A DNA stretch of 64,000 nucleotides from Cedecea neteri (GCF_000757825.1 NZ_CP009451.1:3100001-3164000), one strand, 5' to 3'; shown: positions 34,720-45,355, counted from the first letter of the stretch. The notes: generated by a model not told the origin, from the letters alone. Translations and numbers: made by a program.

Positions 34720-36153
34720 CTAGTTATTTTGGTAAATATCCTTGTAAAGCCGGCTTTCAAAACGCACCAGCGGGATACGGCGGTTACGCTGGTCGGCCGG
34801 TTCAACGGCATAGCCGGAGAGATACTGCACGAAGGCCATGCGTTGGCCACTGGCCGTAGTAATGAAGCCTGCCAGATTATAAACCCCTTGCAGCGAGCCC
34901 GTTTTCGCCGACACTTTGCCGTCAACGCCAGCCTGATGCAGGCCAGCACGATACTGCAGGGAACCGTCGTAGCCCGCGAGCGGCAGCATGGAGATAAAGT
35001 TTAGCTGATTATCATTCTGAGCGATGTATTGCAGCACCTGCATCATCGTGGCTGGCGAAATCAGGTTGTGGCGTGAAAGGCCGGAGCCGTCGACGACGAT
35101 GCTGTTCCCCAAATCTACGCCCGCTTTTTGACGCAAAATCTGACGAACGGAATCTGCTCCTGCGCGCCATGTGCCGGGGACGCCTAAACGATTATGTCCG
35201 ATGGTCCTGAATACGGTATCGGCAATCATGTTATCGGATTTCTTCAGCATGATTTTAAGCAGGTCGTGCAGCGGTGCTGACTGCTTGCTGGCGAGTACCG
35301 TACCCGGTTCGTTGGGCTGAGTCTGGCGCAGCAGCGTTCCGCTATAGCTAATCCCCGCCTGCTTCAGTTCATCTTTGATGATGGCACCTGCATAGCTAGC
35401 ACCGTCCTGAATGGCAAAGGCTAATGGCAGAGGATCTGCGCGCTGTGTGAGGCAGCCTGTCAGCGTGTAACGATTCAAATCTCCCGGAACGACATCAAGT
35501 TCACAGTACTGGGCGTCAGGGGAGCCTTTGGCCAGGGTTCTGACCTGGCTAAACATCACTACCGGGTAATAAGACGCGATACGTATGTAGGCCAAATCGT
35601 CAGCCTTAGGGGCGCTATACAGGGAAATTGAGAAACAGTTCCGGTCCACGATTGCGGCGGCAGGGGGGGCGCTAAAACACTGCGTCATATCGTTCCAGGG
35701 CCAGCCTGGCGCTTTATCGTGGCTGGCAAAGATGGACGTATCGACCAGTACGTTACCTTTAATCTGCTGGACGCCTGCTTTTTTTAATTCGGCGACCATA
35801 TTGCGGATATCCTGACGTTTAAGCGTAGGATCGCCGCCAAATCGCGCGATAAGGTCGCCATTCAGTACGCCATTATCGACCTGCGCGCGGCTTTCCAGCG
35901 TCGTCGTAAAGCGAAAGTCCGGGCCTAACTGAAGCAGCGCAGCCAGCGCCGTAATGACTTTTTGAGTACTGGCAGGCAGTGCCATCTGCTGGCTGTGGTA
36001 ATCAATGAATGGGCTTGTGGCACCGACTTTTTGCACCATCAGCGCCAGGTTCGCCCCATCAGGCAACTGGGAGGTGTACTCTTCAACGTTCGCAGCCTGA
36101 ACATTGATGGCTACGGCAGCGGTCAACCCAATGACAAATCTAAAAAATCGCAT
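34720..36153 (-). CDS. dacB: D-alanyl-D-alanine carboxypeptidase/endopeptidase PBP4
   Basis: DacB trims and cleaves peptide cross-links in the periplasm. From ATG 36153 it has 477 aa, as in E. coli, with a signal peptide cleaved after about residue 20 (NVQA then ANVEEY). The penicillin-binding motifs are S62-TQK (SxxK), SDN in LKKSDNMIAD and KTG in VSAKTGSLQG. The 16-codon upstream extension has no support. It is divergent from greA, and pmrA-pmrB follow directly. Confidence 0.97.
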   Translation of the reverse strand: MRFFRFVIGLTAAVAINVQAANVEEYTSQLPDGANLALMVQKVGATSPFIDYHSQQMALPASTQKVITALAALLQLGPDFRFTTTLESRAQVDNGVLNGDLIARFGGDPTLKRQDIRNMVAELKKAGVQQIKGNVLVDTSIFASHDKAPGWPWNDMTQCFSAPPAAAIVDRNCFSISLYSAPKADDLAYIRIASYYPVVMFSQVRTLAKGSPDAQYCELDVVPGDLNRYTLTGCLTQRADPLPLAFAIQDGASYAGAIIKDELKQAGISYSGTLLRQTQPNEPGTVLASKQSAPLHDLLKIMLKKSDNMIADTVFRTIGHNRLGVPGTWRAGADSVRQILRQKAGVDLGNSIVVDGSGLSRHNLISPATMMQVLQYIAQNDNQLNFISMLPLAGYDGSLQYRAGLHQAGVDGKVSAKTGSLQGVYNLAGFITTASGQRMAFVQYLSGYAVEPADQRNRRIPLVRFESRLYKDIYQNN

Positions 36154-36254
36154 AATCTCGCGGTAACGGCCTGGAAACGTGACCGCCATACTACGGTGCA
36201 TTATGGTGCAAAGTAAACGATGACCCTTAGGGAACTCCAGGGTAAAATACCGGT

Positions 36255-36308
36255 CAATTTGAAAACTGTTACTGACCTGGAGTCATCACTCCGGGTTGGT
36301 TTTCTTTT
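36255..36308 (+). ncRNA. graL: GraL, attenuated leader RNA of greA
   Basis: A 9-bp stem (ACCTGGAGT 36275-36283 with ACTCCGGGT 36288-36296, one G-U) followed by a T-rich TTGGTTTTCTTTT sits about 100 nt before greA. In E. coli an equivalent terminator in the greA leader makes the short RNAs called GraL. A TAAAAT at 36243-36248 could be the -10, giving an RNA of about 50 nt. The 5' end is estimated. An open frame across the leader is not conserved. Confidence 0.6.
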
Positions 36309-36354
36309 ATTTATTGCCGGAGATACTGCCCGTATCCCGGCCATGCTTTTAAGC

Positions 36355-36377
36355 CAGCAGGGTGTTTTGCCCTGCTG
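36355..36377 (+). promoter_or_regulatory. Second hairpin in the greA leader
   Basis: CAGCAGGG (36355-36362) pairs with CCCTGCTG (36370-36377) around TGTTTTG, 29 nt before the greA ATG and just upstream of its AGAGG ribosome-binding site. It has no T-run and may influence mRNA stability or translation. Confidence 0.5.
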
Positions 36378-36406
36378 CAGAGGACTGATTTTAAGAGGTA
36401 TAACAA

Positions 36407-36883
36407 ATGCAACCTATTCCGATGACATTACGTGGCGCCGAACAATTACGCGAGGAACTGGATTTTCTGAAGTCCGTTCGTCGTCCGGAAATCATTGCTG
36501 CAATTGCAGAAGCTCGCGAGCATGGCGATCTTAAAGAAAACGCCGAATATCACGCCGCGCGTGAGCAGCAGGGCTTTTGTGAAGGCCGTATTCAGGATAT
36601 CGAAGCGAAGCTGTCCAATGCTCAGGTGATCGATGTCACAAAAATGCCTAATAACGGCCGTGTGATTTTTGGCACCACCGTAACGGTATTGAACCTGGAT
36701 AATGACGAAGAGCTTACTTATCGCATCGTTGGTGACGATGAGGCTGATTTTAAAAAGAATCTTATTTCTGTAAATTCGCCTATCGCTCGCGGCCTTGTGG
36801 GTAAAGAATGCGATGATGTTGTTGTGATTCGCACGCCGGGTGGCGATGTCGAATTCGAAATCCTGAAAGTAGAATATTTGTAA
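36407..36883 (+). CDS. greA: Transcript cleavage factor GreA
   Basis: GreA enters the secondary channel of RNA polymerase and stimulates cleavage of backtracked RNA. The 158 aa have the N-terminal coiled coil with the acidic tip ([18 protein letters not shown]) and a C-terminal FKBP-like domain ending [14 protein letters not shown]. The length equals E. coli. Confidence 0.98.
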   Translation: MQPIPMTLRGAEQLREELDFLKSVRRPEIIAAIAEAREHGDLKENAEYHAAREQQGFCEGRIQDIEAKLSNAQVIDVTKMPNNGRVIFGTTVTVLNLDNDEELTYRIVGDDEADFKKNLISVNSPIARGLVGKECDDVVVIRTPGGDVEFEILKVEYL

Positions 36884-36929
36884 TTTTTACTACGCTGGCT
36901 AAAGGGTTGGCGTATTGTAAAGAAAAGAA

Positions 36930-36952
36930 AAAGGCCGCATAGCGGCCTTTTA
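36930..36952. terminator. Terminator between greA and yhbY
   Basis: A 9-bp stem (AAAGGCCGC at 36930-36938, GCGGCCTTT at 36942-36950) flanked by A-rich and T-rich sequence serves convergent greA and yhbY. Confidence 0.75.
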
Positions 36953-36988
36953 TCAACGAACATAGCGTGGCATTTTGCACACCTCTGC

Positions 36989-37282
36989 CTACTTCGGCAG
37001 AGAGATCTTCCGCTCTTTAGAAGGGCGATAGATCACCAGCGTTTTACCGATGACCTGTACGTTACAGGCGCCGGTTTCCCGCACGATGGCATCCACTATT
37101 AAGGTTTTCGTTTCGCGATCTTCCGTTGCGATCTTCACCTTGATTAACTCATGGTGCTCAAGCGCTTGTTCAATCTCGGCCAGTACCCCTTCGGTCAAAC
37201 CATTATTGCCAAGCAGAACGACCGGCTTGAGCGGATGGGCCAGACCTTTCAGGTGCTGTTTTTGTTTAGTACTCAGATTCAT
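36989..37282 (-). CDS. yhbY: Ribosome assembly RNA-binding protein YhbY
   Basis: The 97-aa protein is a single CRM domain that associates with pre-50S subunits. Motifs LKGLAHPLKPVVLLGNNGLTEGVL and LIKVKI are typical. It is divergent from rlmE, and the length equals E. coli. Confidence 0.96.
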   Translation of the reverse strand: MNLSTKQKQHLKGLAHPLKPVVLLGNNGLTEGVLAEIEQALEHHELIKVKIATEDRETKTLIVDAIVRETGACNVQVIGKTLVIYRPSKERKISLPK

Positions 37283-37305
37283 CGTATTTTTTGCTTACGT
37301 TGGGA

Positions 37306-37333
37306 TTGAAAACGGTTCATTCTACCGCCATCT
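37306..37333 (+). promoter_or_regulatory. Candidate sigma-32 promoter of rlmE-ftsH
   Basis: TTGAAAA (37306-37312) and CGCCATCT (37326-37333) resemble the heat-shock sigma-32 elements CTTGAAA and CCCCATNT with a suitable spacing of 13 nt. E. coli rlmE-ftsH is a known heat-shock operon. The site lies about 75 nt before rlmE. Confidence 0.55.
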
Positions 37334-37408
37334 CCAGTGTATCGCCAAATCGGCTGTGCTGATTGTTAGTTAGCCTGCTATTCACGATGAACAAAGTTGG
37401 ATATTGAG

Positions 37409-38038
37409 ATGACAGGTAAGAAGCGTTCTGCCAGCTCCAGTCGCTGGCTGCAGGAACACTTTAGCGATAAATATGTTCTACAGGCACAGAAAAAGGGGTT
37501 GCGGTCCCGTGCCTGGTTTAAACTTGATGAAATACAGCAAAGTGACAAACTTTTTAAGCCAGGAATGACTATTGTTGATCTTGGTGCTGCACCCGGCGGG
37601 TGGTCACAGTACGTCGTGACCCAAATCGGGAATCAGGGGAGAATCATCGCTTGCGATCTTTTACCAATGGATCCTATCGTTGGTGTGGACTTCCTTCAGG
37701 GCGATTTTCGTGATGAATTAGTCGTCAAAGCCCTGCTGGAACGTGTTGGTGACAGTAAAGTGCAGGTTGTCATGTCAGATATGGCGCCAAACATGAGCGG
37801 GACACCGGCAGTCGATATCCCGCGCGCTATGTACCTGGTTGAACTGGCGCTGGAAATGTGTCGGGACGTGCTGGCGCCGGGCGGTAGTTTTGTAGTGAAA
37901 GTGTTTCAGGGCGAAGGTTTCGATGAATACCTGCGAGAAATTCGCTCCCTGTTTACGACGGTTAAAGTTCGTAAGCCGGACTCTTCTCGTGCCCGCTCAC
38001 GTGAAGTGTACATTGTAGCGACCGGGCGCAAACTATAG
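37409..38038 (+). CDS. rlmE: 23S rRNA 2'-O-ribose U2552 methyltransferase
   Basis: RlmE (RrmJ, FtsJ) methylates U2552 in the A loop, a late 50S maturation step. From ATG 37409 the product is 209 aa ([15 protein letters not shown]), as in E. coli; four further upstream codons are possible but not needed. The SAM motif [12 protein letters not shown] and the [11 protein letters not shown] and [10 protein letters not shown] motifs carry the K-D-K-E catalytic residues. ftsH follows 47 nt downstream. Confidence 0.97.
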   Translation: MTGKKRSASSSRWLQEHFSDKYVLQAQKKGLRSRAWFKLDEIQQSDKLFKPGMTIVDLGAAPGGWSQYVVTQIGNQGRIIACDLLPMDPIVGVDFLQGDFRDELVVKALLERVGDSKVQVVMSDMAPNMSGTPAVDIPRAMYLVELALEMCRDVLAPGGSFVVKVFQGEGFDEYLREIRSLFTTVKVRKPDSSRARSREVYIVATGRKL

Positions 38039-38085
38039 TACCCTGACGCTGTTTGTTAACACAGTTGTAATATGAGGTTAATCCC

Positions 38086-40032
38086 TTGAGTGACATGGCG
38101 AAAAACCTAATACTCTGGCTGGTCATTGCCGTTGTGCTAATGTCGGTATTCCAGAGCTTTGGGCCCAGCGAGTCAAATGGCCGTAGGGTGGACTACTCCA
38201 CTTTCCTGTCCGAAGTTAATCAGGACCAGGTTCGCGAAGCGCGCATCAACGGACGTGAAATCAACGTTACCAAGAAAGATAGTAACCGATACACGACTTA
38301 CATCCCCGTTAATGATCCCAAGCTGCTTGATAATCTGATTACCAAGAACGTGAAAGTTGTGGGCGAGCCGCCTGAAGAGCAGAGTCTGCTGGCAACTATC
38401 TTCATTTCCTGGTTCCCAATGCTGCTGCTGATTGGGGTCTGGATCTTCTTTATGCGCCAAATGCAGGGCGGCGGTGGCAAAGGTGCCATGTCGTTCGGTA
38501 AGAGCAAGGCGCGTATGCTAACGGAAGACCAAATCAAGACCACCTTTGCTGACGTTGCAGGCTGTGACGAGGCGAAAGAAGAGGTGGCTGAGCTGGTTGA
38601 ATACCTGCGTGAGCCGAGCCGTTTCCAGAAGCTGGGCGGTAAAATCCCGAAAGGCGTCCTGATGGTCGGTCCTCCGGGTACGGGTAAAACGCTGCTGGCA
38701 AAAGCGATTGCTGGCGAAGCTAAAGTGCCGTTCTTCACGATTTCCGGCTCTGACTTTGTTGAAATGTTCGTCGGTGTGGGCGCATCCCGTGTCCGTGACA
38801 TGTTCGAACAGGCCAAGAAAGCAGCACCTTGCATTATCTTTATCGATGAAATCGATGCCGTAGGTCGTCAGCGTGGCGCCGGTCTGGGTGGTGGTCACGA
38901 TGAACGTGAGCAGACCCTGAACCAGATGCTGGTTGAGATGGATGGCTTCGAAGGTAACGAAGGTATCATCGTTATTGCGGCAACTAACCGTCCTGACGTA
39001 CTTGACCCGGCGCTGCTGCGTCCAGGTCGTTTCGACCGCCAGGTTGTTGTCGGTCTGCCGGACGTTCGTGGCCGTGAGCAAATCCTGAAAGTGCATATGC
39101 GCCGCGTACCGCTTTCGCCGGATATTGATGCTGCAATTATCGCTCGTGGTACGCCTGGTTTCTCCGGTGCCGATCTGGCCAACCTGGTGAACGAAGCCGC
39201 GCTGTTTGCCGCTCGCGGTAACAAGCGTGTGGTATCGATGGTTGAGTTCGAGAAAGCGAAAGACAAAATCATGATGGGGGCAGAACGTCGCTCCATGGTG
39301 ATGACGGAAGCGCAGAAAGAATCTACTGCCTATCACGAAGCTGGCCATGCGATTATCGGTCGCCTGGTACCGGAACACGATCCGGTGCACAAAGTGACGA
39401 TTATTCCTCGTGGTCGTGCGTTGGGTGTGACCTTCTTCCTGCCTGAAGGCGATGCTATTAGCGCCAGCCGTCAGAAACTGGAAAGTCAGATCTCCACGCT
39501 GTACGGCGGCCGTCTGGCAGAAGAGATTATCTACGGACCGGAACATGTGTCTACCGGGGCGTCGAATGACATTAAAGTCGCGACCAACCTGGCACGTAAC
39601 ATGGTTACCCAGTGGGGCTTCTCCGACAAACTTGGTCCGCTGCTGTATGCGGAAGAAGAGGGCGAAGTATTCCTGGGCCGTTCAGTTGCGAAAGCTAAGC
39701 ATATGTCTGATGAGACCGCGCGTATCATCGATCAGGAAGTGAAATCCCTGATTGAACGCAACTATGCTCGTGCTCGCCAGCTGCTGAATGAGAACATGGA
39801 TATCCTGCATACCATGAAAGATGCGTTGATGAAGTATGAAACCATCGATGCACCGCAGATTGACGATCTGATGGCTCGCCGCGAAGTGCGTCCGCCAGCA
39901 GGTTGGGAAGATGCGAGCAAGAGCAGCAATAATTCTGATAACAACGGTACCCCAAATGCGCCACGCCCGGTTGATGAACCGCGCACGCCAAATCCGGGTA
40001 ACACGATGTCAGAACAGCTGGGCGACAAATAA
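38086..40032 (+). CDS. ftsH: ATP-dependent zinc metalloprotease FtsH
   Basis: FtsH is the essential inner-membrane AAA+ protease that degrades LpxC, sigma-32 and misassembled membrane proteins. Two membrane segments (about 7-25 and 98-120) flank a periplasmic domain. The AAA module has Walker A GPPGTGKT and [21 protein letters not shown]; the protease has HEAGH near residue 417. The listed start is TTG 38086, which has GAGG 8 nt upstream and gives 648 aa. The in-frame ATG 38095 gives the 645-residue form closest to the usual 644-aa E. coli annotation but has a 17-nt spacing. Confidence 0.97.
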   Translation: MSDMAKNLILWLVIAVVLMSVFQSFGPSESNGRRVDYSTFLSEVNQDQVREARINGREINVTKKDSNRYTTYIPVNDPKLLDNLITKNVKVVGEPPEEQSLLATIFISWFPMLLLIGVWIFFMRQMQGGGGKGAMSFGKSKARMLTEDQIKTTFADVAGCDEAKEEVAELVEYLREPSRFQKLGGKIPKGVLMVGPPGTGKTLLAKAIAGEAKVPFFTISGSDFVEMFVGVGASRVRDMFEQAKKAAPCIIFIDEIDAVGRQRGAGLGGGHDEREQTLNQMLVEMDGFEGNEGIIVIAATNRPDVLDPALLRPGRFDRQVVVGLPDVRGREQILKVHMRRVPLSPDIDAAIIARGTPGFSGADLANLVNEAALFAARGNKRVVSMVEFEKAKDKIMMGAERRSMVMTEAQKESTAYHEAGHAIIGRLVPEHDPVHKVTIIPRGRALGVTFFLPEGDAISASRQKLESQISTLYGGRLAEEIIYGPEHVSTGASNDIKVATNLARNMVTQWGFSDKLGPLLYAEEEGEVFLGRSVAKAKHMSDETARIIDQEVKSLIERNYARARQLLNENMDILHTMKDALMKYETIDAPQIDDLMARREVRPPAGWEDASKSSNNSDNNGTPNAPRPVDEPRTPNPGNTMSEQLGDK

Positions 40033-40067
40033 GACGCTCACGACAGATGTTTTTGCAGTAATCTATA

Positions 40068-40095
40068 AACCCCGGGCCTGTCCCGGGGTTTTTGT
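40068..40095 (+). terminator. ftsH terminator
   Basis: A 10-bp stem (AAACCCCGGG 40068-40077 with CCCGGGGTTT 40082-40091) is followed by T-rich sequence, 35 nt after the ftsH stop and 37 nt before folP. Some readthrough into folP-glmM is expected. Confidence 0.88.
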
Positions 40096-40131
40096 TTTTG
40101 TACCTCCTAAGACAAACGCATAGGAAGAAGA

Positions 40132-40980
40132 ATGAAACTTACCGCGCAGGGCTCTACGCTGGATCTCTCCCATCCTCATGTCATGGGGATTTTAAACGTC
40201 ACGCCGGATTCTTTTTCTGACGGTGGCCAGCACAACTCGCTGGTTGAAGCCCTGAAGCATGCAAACGCTATGATCAACGCCGGGGCGACAATCATTGATG
40301 TTGGCGGAGAATCTACGCGACCTGGTGCGGCCGAAGTAAGTACTGAAGAAGAGCTTGAGCGCGTTATCCCGGTGGTGGAGGCGATTGCTCAGCGTTTTGA
40401 AGTCTGGGTTTCTGTGGATACCTCAAAGGCTGAGGTTATCCGCGAGTCTGCCCGAGTGGGGGCGCATATTATCAACGATATTCGCTCGTTACAGGAGCCC
40501 GGGGCGCTGGCCGCCGCTGCGGAAACGGGGCTACCGGTTTGCCTGATGCATATGCAAGGTGAACCGAAAACGATGCAGCAGGCGCCGCACTATGATGACG
40601 TGTATGCCGACGTGAATCGCTTTTTTGTGCAGCATATTGCCCGCTGTGAGGCGGGAGGTATCTCAAAAGAGAAATTGTTGCTCGACCCAGGCTTTGGTTT
40701 CGGTAAGAATCTCACCCACAATTACCAGCTATTAGCCCGACTTTCGGAATTCCATCACTACGGCATGCCGCTCCTGGTGGGAATGTCCCGTAAATCCATG
40801 GTGGGGCAGTTGCTGAATGTTGGCCCCGACCAGCGTCTGAGCGGAAGTCTTGCCTGTGCGGTGATTGCTGCCATGCAGGGGGCACAAATTCTTCGCGTTC
40901 ATGACGTGAAAGAGACAGTTGAAGCTATGCGCGTGGTTGAAGCTACGCTTTCAGTGAAGGAAAACAAATACTATGAGTAA
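40132..40980 (+). CDS. folP: Dihydropteroate synthase
   Basis: FolP joins p-aminobenzoate to dihydropterin diphosphate in folate synthesis and is the sulfonamide target. The 282 aa are the E. coli length. The loops [14 protein letters not shown] and [11 protein letters not shown], and the [11 protein letters not shown] and GMSRKSM motifs of the pterin and sulfa sites, are intact. It overlaps glmM by 8 nt. Confidence 0.98.
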   Translation: MKLTAQGSTLDLSHPHVMGILNVTPDSFSDGGQHNSLVEALKHANAMINAGATIIDVGGESTRPGAAEVSTEEELERVIPVVEAIAQRFEVWVSVDTSKAEVIRESARVGAHIINDIRSLQEPGALAAAAETGLPVCLMHMQGEPKTMQQAPHYDDVYADVNRFFVQHIARCEAGGISKEKLLLDPGFGFGKNLTHNYQLLARLSEFHHYGMPLLVGMSRKSMVGQLLNVGPDQRLSGSLACAVIAAMQGAQILRVHDVKETVEAMRVVEATLSVKENKYYE

Positions 40981-42310
40981 CCGTAAATATTTTGGCACCG
41001 ATGGCATTCGTGGCCGCGTGGGCGATGCGCCTATTACTCCTGATTTCGTTCTGAAGCTGGGCTGGGCTGCGGGTAAAGTGCTTGCTCGTCATGGCTCCCG
41101 TAAAATCATCATCGGTAAAGATACGCGTATTTCCGGCTACATGCTGGAGTCTGCACTGGAAGCAGGTCTTGCCGCAGCCGGTCTGTCCGCTTCTTTTACC
41201 GGGCCAATGCCAACGCCTGCGGTTGCCTATTTGACGCGAACATTCCGCGCGGAAGCCGGCATTGTTATCTCTGCCTCTCATAATCCGTTCTATGACAACG
41301 GCATCAAATTCTTCTCTATCGACGGGACTAAGCTCCCGGATGAAGTCGAAGAAGCGATTGAAGCGGAGATGGAAAAAGAGATCACCTGCGTAGATTCGGC
41401 GGAGCTGGGTAAAGCCAGCCGTATTGTTGATGCCGCAGGGCGCTATATTGAATTCTGTAAGGGGACTTTCCCGAACGAACTGAGCCTGAATGGCCTCAAA
41501 ATCGTCGTGGACTGCGCTAACGGAGCGACTTACCACATCGCACCCAATGTATTGCGTGAGCTGGGCGCAAAAGTCATTGCCATCGGCTGTGAGCCGGATG
41601 GGGTGAACATTAATGAAAAATGCGGTGCGACCGACGTTCGCATGCTGCAAGAACGCGTGTTGTTAGAAAAAGCCGATCTTGGTATCGCGTTTGACGGCGA
41701 CGGCGACCGGGTGATCATGGTGGATAACCTGGGGCATAAAGTCGATGGCGATCAGATTCTCTATATCATCGCTCGCGAAGGATTGCGTCAGGGGCAGCTA
41801 CGCGGCGGCGCCGTGGGGACGCTAATGAGCAATATGGGGCTGGAAGTCGCGCTTAAGCAGCTGGGTATTCCATTTGTCCGTGCCAAAGTTGGTGACCGCT
41901 ATGTCCTGGAGAAACTGCAGGAGAAAGGCTGGCGTATAGGTGCGGAAAACTCCGGGCACGTTATCCTGCTGGACCAGACCACAACGGGCGACGGTATCAT
42001 CGCTGGTTTGCAAGTACTCACAGCAATGGTTCGCAACCACATGAGCCTGCACGATCTTTGCAGCGGCATGAAATTATTCCCGCAGATTTTGGTTAACGTC
42101 CGCTTTACCGCTGGCAGCGGCGATCCGCTTGAAAACGAAGCGGTAAAACGCGCTACCGCTGAGGTGGAAGCCGCATTGGGCAACCGTGGCCGCGTATTGT
42201 TGCGTAAGTCAGGCACTGAACCGCTGATTCGAGTGATGGTTGAAGGTGAGGACGAAGCGCAGGTTACGGCCTTTGCCCACCAAATCGCAGATGCAGTGAA
42301 GGCAGTTTAA
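40973..42310 (+). CDS. glmM: Phosphoglucosamine mutase
   Basis: GlmM converts glucosamine-6-phosphate to glucosamine-1-phosphate for UDP-GlcNAc synthesis, upstream of both MurA and LPS. The 445 aa carry the phosphorylated serine S102 in [12 protein letters not shown], the metal loop FDGDGDR and the C-terminal phosphate loop [15 protein letters not shown]. It shares a transcription unit with folP. Confidence 0.98.
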   Translation: MSNRKYFGTDGIRGRVGDAPITPDFVLKLGWAAGKVLARHGSRKIIIGKDTRISGYMLESALEAGLAAAGLSASFTGPMPTPAVAYLTRTFRAEAGIVISASHNPFYDNGIKFFSIDGTKLPDEVEEAIEAEMEKEITCVDSAELGKASRIVDAAGRYIEFCKGTFPNELSLNGLKIVVDCANGATYHIAPNVLRELGAKVIAIGCEPDGVNINEKCGATDVRMLQERVLLEKADLGIAFDGDGDRVIMVDNLGHKVDGDQILYIIAREGLRQGQLRGGAVGTLMSNMGLEVALKQLGIPFVRAKVGDRYVLEKLQEKGWRIGAENSGHVILLDQTTTGDGIIAGLQVLTAMVRNHMSLHDLCSGMKLFPQILVNVRFTAGSGDPLENEAVKRATAEVEAALGNRGRVLLRKSGTEPLIRVMVEGEDEAQVTAFAHQIADAVKAV

Positions 42311-42339
42311 TATTTTCTGCGCATCAAACTGATTGAAAA

Positions 42340-42362
42340 GGCGGCAGTTGCCGCCTGTTCTT
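42340..42362 (+). terminator. Hairpin after glmM
   Basis: A stem GGCGGC-AGTT-GCCGCC (42340-42355), preceded by AAAA and followed by TGTTCTT, lies 29 nt after the glmM stop. The T-run is interrupted, so termination may be partial. The remaining 180 nt to secG show only leader sequence. Confidence 0.55.
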
Positions 42363-42545
42363 CTACCGAATACTGATTGTTTGCTGTTTTTTTCCGCAGT
42401 CAGTGCATTGTTAATAAATTGCCCTTGCGCACCAGTCTGGCTTTGGTTAGTATTCTCACCCGCTTCAGTGGGTAATGACAAACGTATCCGCTTAACTGGT
42501 TTGAAGCAATTGGCGTGCGGTAACCCCGCAAGGAACAGGTTGATT

Positions 42546-42878
42546 ATGTACGAAGCTCTTTTGGTTGTTTTCCTTATTGTAGCGTTAGGCCTTGTAGGTC
42601 TTATTATGCTGCAGCAAGGTAAAGGCGCTGATATGGGAGCCTCCTTCGGAGCAGGCGCTTCCGCTACGTTATTCGGTTCAAGTGGTTCTGGTAACTTCAT
42701 GACCCGCATGACCGGTGTGCTCGCAACGTTGTTCTTTATTCTGAGCCTGGTTCTGGGTAATCTCAGCACCAACAAAACCAGTAAAGGAAGTGAGTGGGAA
42801 AATTTAAGTCAGCCAGCACAAACTGAGCAGACTGCGCCAGCGGCACCTACCAAGCCGAGCAGCGATATCCCGCAGTAA
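42546..42878 (+). CDS. secG: Preprotein translocase subunit SecG
   Basis: SecG is the small subunit of the SecYEG channel. From ATG 42546 it has 110 aa with two membrane segments (about 2-22 and 53-73) and the cytosolic LQQGKGADMGASFGAG loop between them. The long open frame upstream to 42333 is a non-coding leader. leuU lies 49 nt downstream, and the pair is cotranscribed in E. coli. Confidence 0.97.
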   Translation: MYEALLVVFLIVALGLVGLIMLQQGKGADMGASFGAGASATLFGSSGSGNFMTRMTGVLATLFFILSLVLGNLSTNKTSKGSEWENLSQPAQTEQTAPAAPTKPSSDIPQ

Positions 42879-42927
42879 GTTTGTCAGCTTCAATGCGGTA
42901 ATATGAAGGTTACCGTGTTCAAAGAGT

Positions 42928-43014
42928 GCCGAGGTGGTGGAATTGGTAGACACGCTACCTTGAGGTGGTAGTGCCCGATTGGGCTTACGGGTTCAAGTCC
43001 CGTCCTCGGTACCA
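42928..43014 (+). tRNA. leuU: tRNA-Leu (anticodon GAG)
   Basis: The 87-nt class II tRNA has an acceptor stem GCCGAGG pairing with CCTCGGT, a long variable arm, the GTTCAAGTC T-loop region and an encoded CCA. The anticodon GAG is at 42962-42964. It differs by only a few bases from E. coli leuU and sits at the same place after secG. Confidence 0.98.
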
Positions 43015-43073
43015 AATCCTAGCAATTCTTGCATTTTATGCAATTCTGGCGTAGTATTTGCCACGTTTTCGGA

Positions 43074-43150
<77 letters not shown>

Positions 43151-43282
43151 CTTTCCCTGAGAGTTCTTTTTCAAATATACTGTGAACACCAGTTTCGGTG
43201 CCTTCGCGAAGAATTTAGAAAAAAATTCTCCTGGACGGTGTCCGGGCCGCAGTTGCGGCATACAGGGTTCAGTTATATAAAG

Positions 43283-43306
43283 CCCCGATTTATCGGGGTT
43301 TTTTGT
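43283..43306 (+). terminator. Terminator between metY and rimP
   Basis: CCCCGAT and ATCGGGG (43283-43298) with a following TTTTTT form an intrinsic terminator after metY. In E. coli transcription of rimP-nusA partly reads through such a site. Confidence 0.85.
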
Positions 43307-43363
43307 TATCTGACTTCAGAATAACTGGGCTATATGCCCTTTTTTTATGTCTTGGGGGTGGGC

Positions 43364-43816
43364 TTGTCCACATTAGAGCAAAAATTAACAGAGATGATTT
43401 CAGCACCGGTCGAAGCACTGGGCTACGAACTTGTAGGCATCGAATTCGTTCGCGGCCGCACGTCTACGCTGCGCATCTATATTGATAGTGAAGATGGCAT
43501 CAATGTTGATGATTGTGCTGATGTCAGTCACCAGGTCAGTGCCGTACTGGATGTCGAAGATCCCATCACCGTGGCCTATCACCTGGAAGTGTCATCACCT
43601 GGCCTCGATCGCCCAATGTTCACCGCAGAACACTACGTTCGTTTTACCGGCGAAGAAGTGAGCATTGTATTGCGCATGGCTGTGCAAAACCGCCGCAAAT
43701 GGCAGGGTATTATTAAAGCCGTAGACGGTGAGATGATCACGGTAACGGTCGAAGGAAAAGACGAAGTGTTCGCGCTGAGCAACATCCAGAAAGCGAACCT
43801 GGTACCCCACTTTTAA
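43364..43816 (+). CDS. rimP: Ribosome maturation factor RimP
   Basis: RimP assists 30S maturation. The start is the TTG at 43364, preceded by GGGGGTGG; it gives 150 aa beginning (M)[11 protein letters not shown], the E. coli N-terminus. The ten-codon open extension upstream lies next to the terminator and is unsupported. Motifs include [18 protein letters not shown] and [10 protein letters not shown]. nusA follows after 27 nt. Confidence 0.96.
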   Translation: MSTLEQKLTEMISAPVEALGYELVGIEFVRGRTSTLRIYIDSEDGINVDDCADVSHQVSAVLDVEDPITVAYHLEVSSPGLDRPMFTAEHYVRFTGEEVSIVLRMAVQNRRKWQGIIKAVDGEMITVTVEGKDEVFALSNIQKANLVPHF

Positions 43817-43843
43817 TAGTTTGGATTGAGGTGAAAACCCAGG

Positions 43844-45331
43844 ATGAACAAAGAAATTTTGGCTGTTGTTGAAGCAGTTTCCAACGAAAAATCGCTACCG
43901 CGTGAGAAAATTTTCGAAGCGCTGGAAAGTGCGCTGGCAACGGCGACCAAGAAAAAATACGAGCAAGAAATTGACGTGCGCGTTGAAATCGACCGCAAAA
44001 GCGGTGATTTCGATACCTTCCGCCGTTGGGTTATCGTTGAAGAGGTGACGCAACCGACGCGTGAAATCACCCTGGAAGCGGCTCAGTTCGAAGATCCGGC
44101 CTTCACGGTTGGTGAATACGTTGAAGATCAGATTGAATCCGTGACCTTTGACCGTATCACCACCCAAACCGCCAAGCAGGTTATCGTGCAGAAAGTTCGC
44201 GAAGCCGAGCGTGCGATGGTGGTCGATCAGTTCCGTGAGCACGAAGGTGAGATTATCACCGGCGTGGTGAAAAAAGTTAACCGTGACAACATCGCTCTGG
44301 ATCTCGGCAGCAATGCTGAAGCCGTGATTCTGCGTGAAGATATGCTGCCGCGCGAAAACTTCCGTCCGGGCGACCGCATTCGCGGCGTGCTGTACGCAGT
44401 ACGTCCTGAAGCTCGCGGTGCACAACTGTTCGTTAGCCGCTCCAAACCTGAAATGCTGATCGAACTGTTCCGCATTGAAGTGCCGGAAATCGGTGAAGAA
44501 GTTATCGAGATTAAAGCCGCTGCACGCGATCCTGGCTCTCGCGCCAAAATCGCTGTGAAAACTAACGACAAGCGTATCGACCCGGTCGGGGCATGCGTTG
44601 GTATGCGTGGTGCACGCGTTCAGGCGGTTTCTACAGAGTTAGGCGGTGAGCGTATTGATATCGTGCTGTGGGACGACAACCCGGCGCAGTTTGTTATCAA
44701 CGCAATGGCACCGGCTGACGTAGCATCCATCGTTGTCGACGAAGACAAACATACGATGGATATCGCGGTAGAGGCAGGCAACCTGGCACAGGCCATCGGC
44801 CGTAACGGTCAGAACGTTCGCCTGGCATCACAGCTGAGCGGCTGGGAACTCAACGTCATGACCGTTGATGACCTGCAGGCTAAACATCAGGCTGAAGCGC
44901 ATGCGGCTATTGATACCTTTACCAAATACCTCGACATTGACGAGGATTTCGCCACCGTGTTGGTCGAAGAAGGTTTCTCCACGCTTGAAGAGTTGGCCTA
45001 TGTGCCAATGAAAGAGCTGCTGGAAATCGACGGCCTTGATGAAGACACCGTGGAAGCATTACGCGATCGCGCTAAAAACGCGCTCACCACACTGGCTCTG
45101 GCACAAGAAGAGAGCCTTGGCGATAAGAAACCAGCCGAGGATCTGCTGAACCTCGAAGGGATGGATCGCACGCTGGCCTTTAAACTGGCTGCTCGTGGTG
45201 TTAGCTCGCTGGAAGACCTTGCCGAGCAAGGTGTTGACGACCTGTCTGATATCGAAGGTTTAACGGATGAGAAAGCCGGTGAACTGATTATGGCAGCGCG
45301 TAACATTTGCTGGTTTGGCGGCGAAGCGTAA
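43844..45331 (+). CDS. nusA: Transcription termination/antitermination factor NusA
   Basis: NusA modulates pausing, termination and antitermination. The 495 aa contain the N-terminal polymerase-binding domain (1-125), S1 domain (about 135-200), KH1 and KH2 (about 230-345, with [12 protein letters not shown] and [12 protein letters not shown]) and two C-terminal acidic repeats (about 360-490) typical of gammaproteobacteria. infB follows after 24 nt. Confidence 0.99.
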   Translation: MNKEILAVVEAVSNEKSLPREKIFEALESALATATKKKYEQEIDVRVEIDRKSGDFDTFRRWVIVEEVTQPTREITLEAAQFEDPAFTVGEYVEDQIESVTFDRITTQTAKQVIVQKVREAERAMVVDQFREHEGEIITGVVKKVNRDNIALDLGSNAEAVILREDMLPRENFRPGDRIRGVLYAVRPEARGAQLFVSRSKPEMLIELFRIEVPEIGEEVIEIKAAARDPGSRAKIAVKTNDKRIDPVGACVGMRGARVQAVSTELGGERIDIVLWDDNPAQFVINAMAPADVASIVVDEDKHTMDIAVEAGNLAQAIGRNGQNVRLASQLSGWELNVMTVDDLQAKHQAEAHAAIDTFTKYLDIDEDFATVLVEEGFSTLEELAYVPMKELLEIDGLDEDTVEALRDRAKNALTTLALAQEESLGDKKPAEDLLNLEGMDRTLAFKLAARGVSSLEDLAEQGVDDLSDIEGLTDEKAGELIMAARNICWFGGEA

Positions 45332-45355
45332 TAAACTGTAGCAGGAAGGAACAGC

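Noticed and set aside
36220..36534. Open frame across the greA leader into greA
   Set aside because: It is out of frame with greA, crosses the GraL terminator and has no conserved product.
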